Shown here: in pieces, positions 1 through 6,526 of the stretch
Layout of the letters: every line of letters starts with the position of its first letter
Position numbering within the stretch: position 1 is the stretch's first letter
Source of the DNA: Candidatus Aminicenantota bacterium
GTDB lineage: Bacteria; Acidobacteriota; Aminicenantia; Aminicenantales; Aminicenantaceae
Assembly: GCA_030620655.1 (NCBI GenBank)
Contig: JAUXEH010000042.1
Coordinates: forward strand, 1-13,544
Length of the DNA: 13,544 bases
Direction: 5' to 3'
Position numbers and translations under genes: made by a program
Notes under the pieces: model-generated
Told to the model about the DNA's origin: nothing
The model's input: only the letters and a program-made list of their open reading frames with translations
Database searches by the model: none

Positions 1-1169
1 AAGGTGGGGTAAAAGGTCCCGCGGCTGGTCTCCCCCACCCGGTGCCCGGACCGGCCCACCCGCTGCACGGCAGAAGAGATCGAGGGGGGGGACTGGACCA
101 GGACCACCTCGTCCAGGGCCCCGATATCGATGCCCAGCTCCAGGGAGTTGGTGGCCACGATGGCCTTGAGGTCACCGGATTTGAGCTTGTTCTCCACCTC
201 CAGCCGCAGCTCCTTGGCCAGGGAACCGTGGTGGGCATATGCGATGGGCTTCTCCGCTGCGGAGTTGATCTTGAGCGTGACGCTCTCGCTGAGCCTCCGG
301 CTCTTGACGAAGAAGAGGGTCGAGCGGTTCTTCCGGATGATGTCGCGGAACTCCTGCACCAGGGGCTGCCAGAAGGTCTCCGCGGACTGCGGCTCCGAGC
401 TTTCCTGCGGGAAGCGGACGCTCAGGTCATAGGCCTTGGCCGCATCCGACCGGATCAGCGTCACTTCCCGGGGCACATAGGAAGGGTTGCGGGCCTCTCC
501 CTCCATGCGCAGGCCCGCGACAAACTCGGCCACGACCGGCATGGGTTTGACCGTGGCGGAGATGGCGATGCGCTGAAACTCACCGCTCAAAGGGACCAGG
601 CGGTCCACCGCGGTGATCAGGTGGACACCCCGCTTGGTGTTCACCACGGTGTGGATCTCGTCCAGGATCACGGTCGACAGGCTTCGGAGGAGGGTCCGTC
701 CTCCCTGGGAGCTCAGGAGGAGGTTGAGGCTCTCCGGAGTCGTTATGAGGATCTCCGGCGGGTGGCGCAGCATGCGGCGCCGGTCGGCCTGGGGAGTGTC
801 CCCGCTCCGTGTCTGAACCCGGATGTCTGGGAAAGGGCGGCCCTGCTCCTCGAACACCTGCTCGAGGGCCGAGAGGGGATGGAGCAGGTTGCGCCGGATG
901 TCGGTATTCAGCGCCTTGAGCGGCGAGACATAAAGGACATGCGTGCGACCTTTCTCCCAGGCCCCAGTCACCAGCTGGTTTATGGCCCACAGGAAGGCCG
1001 TTAGGGTCTTGCCGCTGCCGGTGGGGGCGCTGATAAGCACGTGCTCGCCGGCCGAGATGTGGGGCCAGGCCTTGTGCTGGATGTCCGTGGGTGGGCCGAT
1101 CTCTTCGGCAAACCAGCGGGCGATCAGGGGATCGAACAGGTTCAGGGCCGGGTCATTCCCATACTCCAT
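1..1169 (-). CDS. Lhr-type DEAH-box ATP-dependent helicase, N-terminal part (runs off left edge)
   Basis: This is a superfamily 2 helicase of the large Lhr family, which unwinds DNA or DNA:RNA hybrids using ATP in the cytoplasm and is linked to DNA repair. The visible 389 residues carry the whole RecA pair. Walker A APTGSGKT is at 48-55, PLKAL at 83-87, TTPESL at 143-148, the DEIH box at 170-173, SAT at 204-206, HHGSL at 314-318, the TNSLELGIDIG motif at 340-350 and QRVGRSGHR at 369-377. DEIH together with SLELGIDIG and QRVGRSGHR is typical of Lhr rather than RecQ or DEAD-box proteins. The gene continues past base 1, so Lhr and the shorter Lhr-core type cannot be told apart. The start at 1169 is the first ATG in this frame after a plausible promoter; its ribosome site is only a purine run (AAGAAAAAG), with no clear GGAG. 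Family is certain, exact subfamily less so. Confidence 0.93.
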   Translation of the reverse strand, partial: MEYGNDPALNLFDPLIARWFAEEIGPPTDIQHKAWPHISAGEHVLISAPTGSGKTLTAFLWAINQLVTGAWEKGRTHVLYVSPLKALNTDIRRNLLHPLSALEQVFEEQGRPFPDIRVQTRSGDTPQADRRRMLRHPPEILITTPESLNLLLSSQGGRTLLRSLSTVILDEIHTVVNTKRGVHLITAVDRLVPLSGEFQRIAISATVKPMPVVAEFVAGLRMEGEARNPSYVPREVTLIRSDAAKAYDLSVRFPQESSEPQSAETFWQPLVQEFRDIIRKNRSTLFFVKSRRLSESVTLKINSAAEKPIAYAHHGSLAKELRLEVENKLKSGDLKAIVATNSLELGIDIGALDEVVLVQSPPSISSAVQRVGRSGHRVGETSRGTFYPT

Positions 1170-1189
1170 GATACTTTTTCTTCGGGTCA

Positions 1190-1216
1190 AGTATAGCACA
1201 GGGCCTATGGTGTGAA
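1190..1216 (-). promoter_or_regulatory. Candidate extended -10 promoter for the Lhr-type helicase gene
   Basis: Reading the minus strand, TGCTATACT (extended -10, hexamer at 1195-1190) is preceded by TTCACA (1216-1211), which matches five of six bases of the -35 consensus. The spacer is 15 bp, shorter than the usual 16-18; an extended -10 can compensate for that. A transcript would start near 1183, giving a leader of about 14 bases. The gap 1170-1265 between the permease stop and this gene holds nothing else recognisable and no hairpin-plus-T-run terminator. Confidence 0.4.
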
Positions 1217-1265
1217 CATAAACGGACGTATGTGCCTATGCCATGAGGCGGAGGAGTCCGGCCCG

Positions 1266-3677
1266 CTATTCGTACCGCAGGGACTTGATCGGGTTGGCGA
1301 GCGCGGCCTTGACGGCCTGGAAGCCTACGGTCAGCCATGCGATCAGCATGGACAGCACCGCGGCCAGCAGGAACCATCCGATCTGCGGCAGCAGGGGGAT
1401 GCGGTAGGCGAAACCCTGCAGCCAGCGGTCCATGGCCCAGTAAGCCACGGGCCAGGCCAGCAGGTTGGCCGCCAGCACCCAGCGGGTGAACTCCCTGGAC
1501 AGGAGCAGGACGATCCCCGATGAGGAGGCGCCCAGGACCTTGCGGATGCCGATCTCCTTGGTGCGCTGCTCGGCGGCATAGGCGGCCAGCCCGAAGAGCC
1601 CCAGACAGGCGATGAACACGGCCAGTCCGCTCAGGTAGCCGAACAGCTGCCTCTGTCTTTCTTCTGAGCGATAACGGCGCTCGAACACGCTGTCCAGAAA
1701 ATAGTGCTCGAAAGGCAGCTGCGGGTACAGGTTTTTCCAGGTGCTCTCGATGAATGCCAGTGTCCCGGGCAGGTCTTCGGTCTGCAGCTTGACGGAGACA
1801 TTCCGGTTGGAGGTGCTGCTCAGGAAGAAATTCATGGGCCGGATCGCGCTGCGGAGGGAGGAGAAATGGAAGTCCTTGATCACACCGATGACCGTGTAAT
1901 AGATCTTCAGCTCCCCGTAGACCTGGATGACCTTTTTCCCCACAGGATCGGACCACCCGAAGCGCCTGACCGCCTCTTCATTGAGGATCACGGCTCCGGC
2001 GCTGGCAGGATTCCTGCCGCCACGCACATCGGTCGGAAACTCGGGCGAGAAGTTCCGGCCTGCCAGCAATTCGATCTCATAGGTGTCCAGGAAGTCATAG
2101 TCCACGGTGTTGTGGATGAGCTCGATCTGTTCGTCCTTGACCGCCCCATCCCAGGTCACATTGTTGTACATGCCGATGGAGCTGGGGAGCATCAATGATC
2201 CGGTCACGCCGCCGATGCGGGGATTTTGTAGGAGGGCGGCCCTGAGCGGCTCGAGGTTGCGCATGACCTCTCCGGCCTGGGCGCGGATCACCACTATCCG
2301 GTCTTTCTGGAAGCCCAGGTCCCTGCTGTGTATGTAATGAAGCTGCCGGCCGAATATCATGGTGCAGATGATCAGGATGATGGAGATGCTGAACTGGGTT
2401 ACGACCAGGATCTTGCGGAAAAGCGCGCCTCTGGCGCCGCCGGTCAGGCGGCCTTTCAGGACATGGCCCGGCTGTATTCCGGACAGGAGAAGGGCCGGAT
2501 AGCTTCCCGAGAGGACCCCGGTAAGAGCAGTAATACCCAGGAGGAGCAGGATGGTGGGGAGGCTGCCGAGATCGGCGAAGGCGACGAACTGGCCGGTGAG
2601 CCGGTTGAGGAGCGGGATGCCGGGGAAAACAAAAACCAGGGCCAGCACCAGGGCCAGGCCGGCATAGATCATGCTCTCTCCCATGAACTGACGGATCAGT
2701 TGGCGGCGGGCCGCGCCCACCACCTTGCGCAGGCCGATTTCCTTGGCACGGTTGGCGGCGCGCGCAGTGGACAGGTTCATGAAGTTGATGCAGGCGGTGA
2801 TAAGAACCAGGATGCCGCAGGCCAGGAATATGTACAGGGTTCGGATGTCCCCGGTGTCGCTGACATTGGAAAAGAGGTGGGACCTGGCCAACTGCTCCAG
2901 TTTGAGGGCCCTGTGGTCATCTTCCCGGACATGGCGGCCGAAGACCCCCATGATCTTGGCCTCCATCTCCGGGACGGAATGGCTTTCCGGTAACATGATG
3001 TAGGATTGGATCTGCTGGCTGAGCCAGTTCTGGAGAAAGCCGTCCGCATTGGGCATCAGCTCCCCCATGGTCACGAAGGGAGCCAGGATATCCGGTGCGA
3101 GGTTGGTCGTGGTCGGATGGTTTTTGATGACCCCTGTCACGGTCACATCGAACTTGGACCCAAAATCCAGGGTCAGGGTCCGGCCCATGGGGTCTTCATG
3201 CCCGAAGTATTTTTCCGCGATCTCCTCGGTGATCACAGCGGAGAGGGCGTCGCTGAGGGCTCTTTCCGGGTCCCCGGACACCATGGGGAAGGTGAACATC
3301 CGGAGCACACCGGGATCGACAAAGACGAAGTTGTCCTCGTAAAAGCTGTGCTCCCCCTGGGAGACCAGGGCGCGCCCCGGCGAGTAGAAACGGGTGAACT
3401 CGACCACCTCCGGGAGTTCCTGGGAGAGCGCCTCGGAAAGGGGGACGGGTGAAGAGCGGGTCCGGAACACGCGGTCCCCCAGGTCCTGCTCCACGTTGAT
3501 GCGGTAGATGCGCCGGGCGTTGACATGATGCTTTTCGTACCGGAACTCATACTGGATGAAAAGCAGGATGAGGATGAAGCAGGCCATGCCTACGGACAGG
3601 CCGGCGAGGTTGAGCAGCGAGTAGCCTTTATGTTTCTTGAGGTTTCTCAGGGTGGTCTTGAGGTAGTTTTGAAACAT
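1266..3677 (-). CDS. FtsX/MacB-like ABC transporter permease, two-half type
   Basis: This is an inner-membrane permease of the MacB/FtsX (type VII ABC) class. These proteins transmit ATPase motion to periplasmic domains, in lipoprotein or peptide export or envelope remodelling. At about 803 residues it has the full duplicated layout. TM1 is near residues 22-42. A MacB-like periplasmic domain runs from about 45 to 275, followed by an FtsX domain with three TM segments between about 280 and 395. A second single TM (about 424-447) leads to a second periplasmic domain, and a C-terminal FtsX domain occupies the last 120 residues. Both FtsX halves carry the coupling signature (KEIGLRKVVGA near 314, KEIGIRKVLGA near 709), and the protein ends in NPIKSLRYE, typical of the family. 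No ATPase gene lies beside it, so the ATP-binding partner must be encoded elsewhere. The start is set at 3677 because GGAG lies 7 bases upstream; an ATG at 3683 overlaps the previous stop as ATGA but leaves only 1 base to the same GGAG. Confidence 0.92.
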   Translation of the reverse strand: MFQNYLKTTLRNLKKHKGYSLLNLAGLSVGMACFILILLFIQYEFRYEKHHVNARRIYRINVEQDLGDRVFRTRSSPVPLSEALSQELPEVVEFTRFYSPGRALVSQGEHSFYEDNFVFVDPGVLRMFTFPMVSGDPERALSDALSAVITEEIAEKYFGHEDPMGRTLTLDFGSKFDVTVTGVIKNHPTTTNLAPDILAPFVTMGELMPNADGFLQNWLSQQIQSYIMLPESHSVPEMEAKIMGVFGRHVREDDHRALKLEQLARSHLFSNVSDTGDIRTLYIFLACGILVLITACINFMNLSTARAANRAKEIGLRKVVGAARRQLIRQFMGESMIYAGLALVLALVFVFPGIPLLNRLTGQFVAFADLGSLPTILLLLGITALTGVLSGSYPALLLSGIQPGHVLKGRLTGGARGALFRKILVVTQFSISIILIICTMIFGRQLHYIHSRDLGFQKDRIVVIRAQAGEVMRNLEPLRAALLQNPRIGGVTGSLMLPSSIGMYNNVTWDGAVKDEQIELIHNTVDYDFLDTYEIELLAGRNFSPEFPTDVRGGRNPASAGAVILNEEAVRRFGWSDPVGKKVIQVYGELKIYYTVIGVIKDFHFSSLRSAIRPMNFFLSSTSNRNVSVKLQTEDLPGTLAFIESTWKNLYPQLPFEHYFLDSVFERRYRSEERQRQLFGYLSGLAVFIACLGLFGLAAYAAEQRTKEIGIRKVLGASSSGIVLLLSREFTRWVLAANLLAWPVAYWAMDRWLQGFAYRIPLLPQIGWFLLAAVLSMLIAWLTVGFQAVKAALANPIKSLRYE

Positions 3678-3679
3678 GA

Positions 3680-4495
3680 TCATGCTCCATTAGAAGTACG
3701 CATGTGCCGTATAAAAGGTTCACAAAGAATTGGGGAAAAGCGGAAATGTGTGCGCGGGGAACAGCGCAGAGTCTCGACCGCGTCGATACCCATCCGGGAC
3801 TCGGACCCCTCTATCCGGTATTCCCCCGCCTGTGAGGGGCGCCTCGGGTTCGTGAAGACGATGCGGACGGCGGTTGTGTTTTTCACCTCACCCAGGTCGA
3901 ACCGTTCCGCCCCACCCACGCCGCCGCCCGCTCCTATGCCTACCCAATCGCCGCGTTCCGGCTTGACGTAGACAATATAGTTCTGCAGCATGTTGGGGAG
4001 GCCCTGTCCCTGGCGCCTCGCATACACGAGGAGGTCGTCTCCGGGACCGTTTGTGATGGAGATCCCCAGGTCCAGGAAGCCGTACAGGTTGACGTAGGCG
4101 TATTGGCCGTCCGGCCGGCCGAGCGCCAGGTCCGGATTGTTGACGTTCTGGGTCTCAGGCAGCACCTGGGACGCATACTGGGCGCTGGTGCCCCGTGCCT
4201 CCCGGACGTCCTGCGTGGCCTCGGGTTCTCGGTCTATGGTCACCCGTGGGGCCGTGCTCTTCGGGGGAGGTGGGGCGCTCGCCTTTTGGGGAACCGGCTG
4301 GGATGACCTCACGCTCACGGCCGGGGTCCCGACGCTTTTCCCAAGGTCCGCGTTGGTCACCACCCTGACGGTCTTCCCCTTATACCTGGCGCGGCGCTGC
4401 TTCTCCTTCTGAGCTAGCTCGTACAGGCTCTGGGCCGAAAGCAGGGAACCACACAGTAGGAGGAGAAGGATGGAGAGGCATGTCTTTTTCATCAT
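3680..4495 (-). CDS. Exported protein with an LGxPDG beta-sandwich-like domain, function unknown
   Basis: I recognise no named function. The 271-residue product starts with a clear Sec signal peptide (KK, then a Leu-rich core, cleavage likely after LLSAQ near residue 22). A short basic amphipathic stretch follows, with LYELAQKEKQRR at 24-35, and then KGKTVRVVTNADLGK, a pattern I associate with small exported acidobacterial proteins. A Pro/Ala/Ser-rich linker spans about 55-100. The folded part (about 108-243) opens with NNPDLALGRPDGQYA, continues with GPGDDLLVYAR and the Gly-rich GIGAGGGVGGAERFDL, and ends with GIDAVETL. This looks like the extracellular beta-sandwich domain seen in many surface proteins with LGxPDG and D-AVE signatures. 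The last 28 residues (two Cys, many Arg/Phe) look unlike the domain. The stop overlaps the alternative permease start, so the pair is probably co-translated. AGGGG lies 5 bases before the ATG at 4495; 4492 is an equally possible start. Confidence 0.82.
   Translation of the reverse strand: MMKKTCLSILLLLLCGSLLSAQSLYELAQKEKQRRARYKGKTVRVVTNADLGKSVGTPAVSVRSSQPVPQKASAPPPPKSTAPRVTIDREPEATQDVREARGTSAQYASQVLPETQNVNNPDLALGRPDGQYAYVNLYGFLDLGISITNGPGDDLLVYARRQGQGLPNMLQNYIVYVKPERGDWVGIGAGGGVGGAERFDLGEVKNTTAVRIVFTNPRRPSQAGEYRIEGSESRMGIDAVETLRCSPRTHFRFSPILCEPFIRHMRTSNGA
3685..3688 (-). promoter_or_regulatory. Ribosome binding site that decides the permease start
   Basis: GGAG on the minus strand lies 7 bases before the ATG at 3677 but only 1 base before the alternative ATG at 3683. 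Spacing favours 3677. It lies inside the last codons of the upstream gene, so translation of the two genes is likely coupled. Confidence 0.6.
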
Positions 4496-4508
4496 TGGTA
4501 CCCCTATT

Positions 4509-4536
4509 AATATAAGGGAACGGGCAGAGAAGTCAA
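4509..4536 (-). promoter_or_regulatory. Candidate sigma70-type promoter in the gap before the LGxPDG gene
   Basis: On the minus strand TTGACT (4536-4531) and TATATT (4514-4509) each match five of six consensus bases, with a 16-bp spacer. They sit in the 42-bp AT-rich gap after the second VWFA gene, and the -35 begins just after that gene's TGA. Initiation about 7 bases downstream would fall near 4502, leaving a leader of about 7 bases and cutting into the AGGGG ribosome site at 4501-4505. The transcript would be nearly leaderless. It may equally be a chance match in AT-rich spacer DNA. Confidence 0.45.
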
Positions 4537-4537
4537 T

Positions 4538-6526
4538 TCAGCGGACAAAGAAAGCGCATGAAGAGGAGGACACGACCCCGGTGCTGCCCTCCTCGGCCGT
4601 GAAGACCAGAGAGTACCGGCCTTCTTCCAGCCCGGGTAGGGACAGCTCCAGGAGCAGGATGTCGGTGGGCCCGTCCTGTTTCGAGTCCAGAACCGCGAAC
4701 GAAAGAGGTGATTCTTGACCGCTGGACGCGTCCTTCAGGAAAACCGAGAGCCAGGTCTCAGGCTCTGGCACGGCTGTATTATTAATGCTCCGGACCACGG
4801 CCATGAGGGTGCGTGTTCCGCGAGACAGGTCCCCCATAAGGGGGAGCCAGCGGTTGGACAGGAACGGGTAGAATTCGGACAGGGAAAGGGCACCCTCTCC
4901 CCCCTGCGATTCCTGAGACAGCCGCAGGAACCGGGCCCGGTTTCCCGGGACCAGCACCAGCGGCGTGTCCATGTGTACCCCCTGTGCTCCCGGTTCTGCC
5001 ACCTGGATGGCGGCGGCGCCGACCGCGGATTCCCCGGAATTGACGTCGCGGATGACCAACCGGCTCTGATATTCCCCCGGCGGGAGCTCCGCCACCGTGT
5101 ACTGGAACAGCACATCCTCGGGGATGGCCGAGAACATCATCTCGCCCCGGTTGAAAAATACCAGGGTGTCTTTTTCATCGTAGATCAGCGTCAGCAGCTC
5201 CGCTGTGCCCGTGATCCGGTCCTTGATCAGCTCGACCGGGAGGCGCGACATAAGGATCACATGGGCCTGCCCGGATCGCGAGCAGCTCAGGGGCAGCAGA
5301 GGGAAGCGTACAGGCTCCTGATGGTAGGGGGCGGGGCTCAGGGCCAGGTCGAGGAGGTGCAGCTGCTTTTCCAGGTCGGAGAATTGTTGATAGGGCTTGG
5401 GATTGAAATAGCCGGCCTGGGCATGGACCTCACAGCCCTCCCTTCGGAGCTCGACCTTGACGGCGTGATATTTGCCGTCCCAGGCCGTGTCGATGTAATA
5501 CCCGAGCACATAGTAGTTGCCGGTCGTTTCCTGGATTTCGGTCGCTATTGCCTCGTATTCATCCACATCTTCGAAATAGCGGCCGCCGGATACGGCCGCC
5601 AGGGCCTTCAGGTTGTTGTCGGCGATGAACCGGTGCCCACGGATATTGGCGCGCTGCCCCAGGGAGTTCACGGCATACACCAGGCAGTTGGAGGAGGCCA
5701 GTTCCCGTCCCATGCGCTCGTACAAGGGCTGCAGCTGGGCCAGGCCCCCGCCCGAGAAGAAAACGATGTGTTTGTAGCCGGGGATGTATCTGAGCGCCTT
5801 GGCCAGCTCGCTGACCTCCAGGGGCAGGAAGGCGGCACTCCGGATCTTGAGGGCCAGGGAGGGTTCCACGAACGCCGTCTCCCGGCCCAGCACCTCGGTC
5901 GCTTCGCCTTCCGCGCCCAACCCGGCTGCGGCTTCGGCCCGTGCCATCTCCGAGTACCAGGTCATGCCCACGGGCGTTTTCCCGGGCGGGACCTCCCGGG
6001 CACTCTCGATGGTCTCGCGGAGCTTGGCGCGGTCACGGGTCAGATAGGTCAGCAGGTTCAGGCCAGTGCTGGGTGTGAAGGAGAGTACGGCCGCCTCATC
6101 CTCCGGCAGGAGCTGGGTGTCGAGGAAGTACAGGGCGGCCCGTTTGGACTTTATGACGCCCACATCGTCGTTTCCCACGATATCCAGGAGGATGAAGAAC
6201 TTGCGGTTCAGGCGCGCCGGCCCGGGTGTGCGCGTTTCGCTCTCGGCTTCAGCCGAAGGGCGGGCGCTGTCCGGGGGAAGCAGGAGGTGACGTTCGAAAT
6301 CGGTGATGTCCTGGCGCTCGTTGTTGTCAAAGAGGACAAAGTCCTCCCGGCTCAGGTCGGTCACAGGCCGGCCCTGTCGGTCGGTGACATAGACCTGGAC
6401 CAGCTTCAGGGTGACCGAAACCTCATGCTGGAGTTCACCCTGGCCCGTTCCTGTCGCGTATGTCTGTGCATCCTGGATACCCAGGCTCAGGAGGCACATG
6501 ATCAGGAAAAGGGACGACTGCCTCAT
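4538..6526 (-). CDS. Exported VWFA-related protein (acidobacterial type), second tandem copy
   Basis: The 662-residue product has a signal peptide (residues 1 to about 24) and then the layout of the VWFA-related acidobacterial family. A short beta-rich N-domain contains VSVTLKLVQVYVTDRQGRPV and the (E)DFVLFDNNERQDITDFE motif (about 35-80). A von Willebrand A core starts at RKFFILLD (108-115). The terminal family motif is GNYYVLGYY (336-344), followed by a K-V-LRREG-EVHAQAGYFNPKP stretch. In the VWA core the MIDAS motif DxSxS reads DIVGN at 115-119: the aspartate is kept and both serines are lost. A charged Ala/Glu-rich insert lies at about 175-235. The C-terminal 270 residues form two further beta-rich modules, the last ending in an Ig-like LEEGRYSLVFTAEEGSTG stretch. 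The ATG overlaps the stop of the first copy as ATGA, with GAGG 5 bases before it. Probably periplasmic or surface-exposed; the ligand is unknown. Confidence 0.88.
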   Translation of the reverse strand: MRQSSLFLIMCLLSLGIQDAQTYATGTGQGELQHEVSVTLKLVQVYVTDRQGRPVTDLSREDFVLFDNNERQDITDFERHLLLPPDSARPSAEAESETRTPGPARLNRKFFILLDIVGNDDVGVIKSKRAALYFLDTQLLPEDEAAVLSFTPSTGLNLLTYLTRDRAKLRETIESAREVPPGKTPVGMTWYSEMARAEAAAGLGAEGEATEVLGRETAFVEPSLALKIRSAAFLPLEVSELAKALRYIPGYKHIVFFSGGGLAQLQPLYERMGRELASSNCLVYAVNSLGQRANIRGHRFIADNNLKALAAVSGGRYFEDVDEYEAIATEIQETTGNYYVLGYYIDTAWDGKYHAVKVELRREGCEVHAQAGYFNPKPYQQFSDLEKQLHLLDLALSPAPYHQEPVRFPLLPLSCSRSGQAHVILMSRLPVELIKDRITGTAELLTLIYDEKDTLVFFNRGEMMFSAIPEDVLFQYTVAELPPGEYQSRLVIRDVNSGESAVGAAAIQVAEPGAQGVHMDTPLVLVPGNRARFLRLSQESQGGEGALSLSEFYPFLSNRWLPLMGDLSRGTRTLMAVVRSINNTAVPEPETWLSVFLKDASSGQESPLSFAVLDSKQDGPTDILLLELSLPGLEEGRYSLVFTAEEGSTGVVSSSSCAFFVR

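Noticed and set aside
42..1004. A 320-codon open frame on the plus strand over the helicase gene
   Set aside because: The minus strand carries all the helicase motifs in order across the same bases; the plus frame shows none of any family.
1153..1956. A 267-codon minus-strand frame overlapping the permease C-terminus and the helicase start
   Set aside because: It is out of frame with two well-supported genes, is Arg/Pro/Gly-rich, and has no signal or motif of its own.
1224..3710. Shared 13-mer GGCACAT(A/G)CGT(C/A)C on the minus strand before the helicase (about 1224-1236) and at the end of the LGxPDG gene (about 3698-3710)
   Set aside because: Eleven of thirteen matches between two sites in 13.5 kb is expected by chance, no inverted symmetry supports an operator, and the second copy lies in a coding tail.
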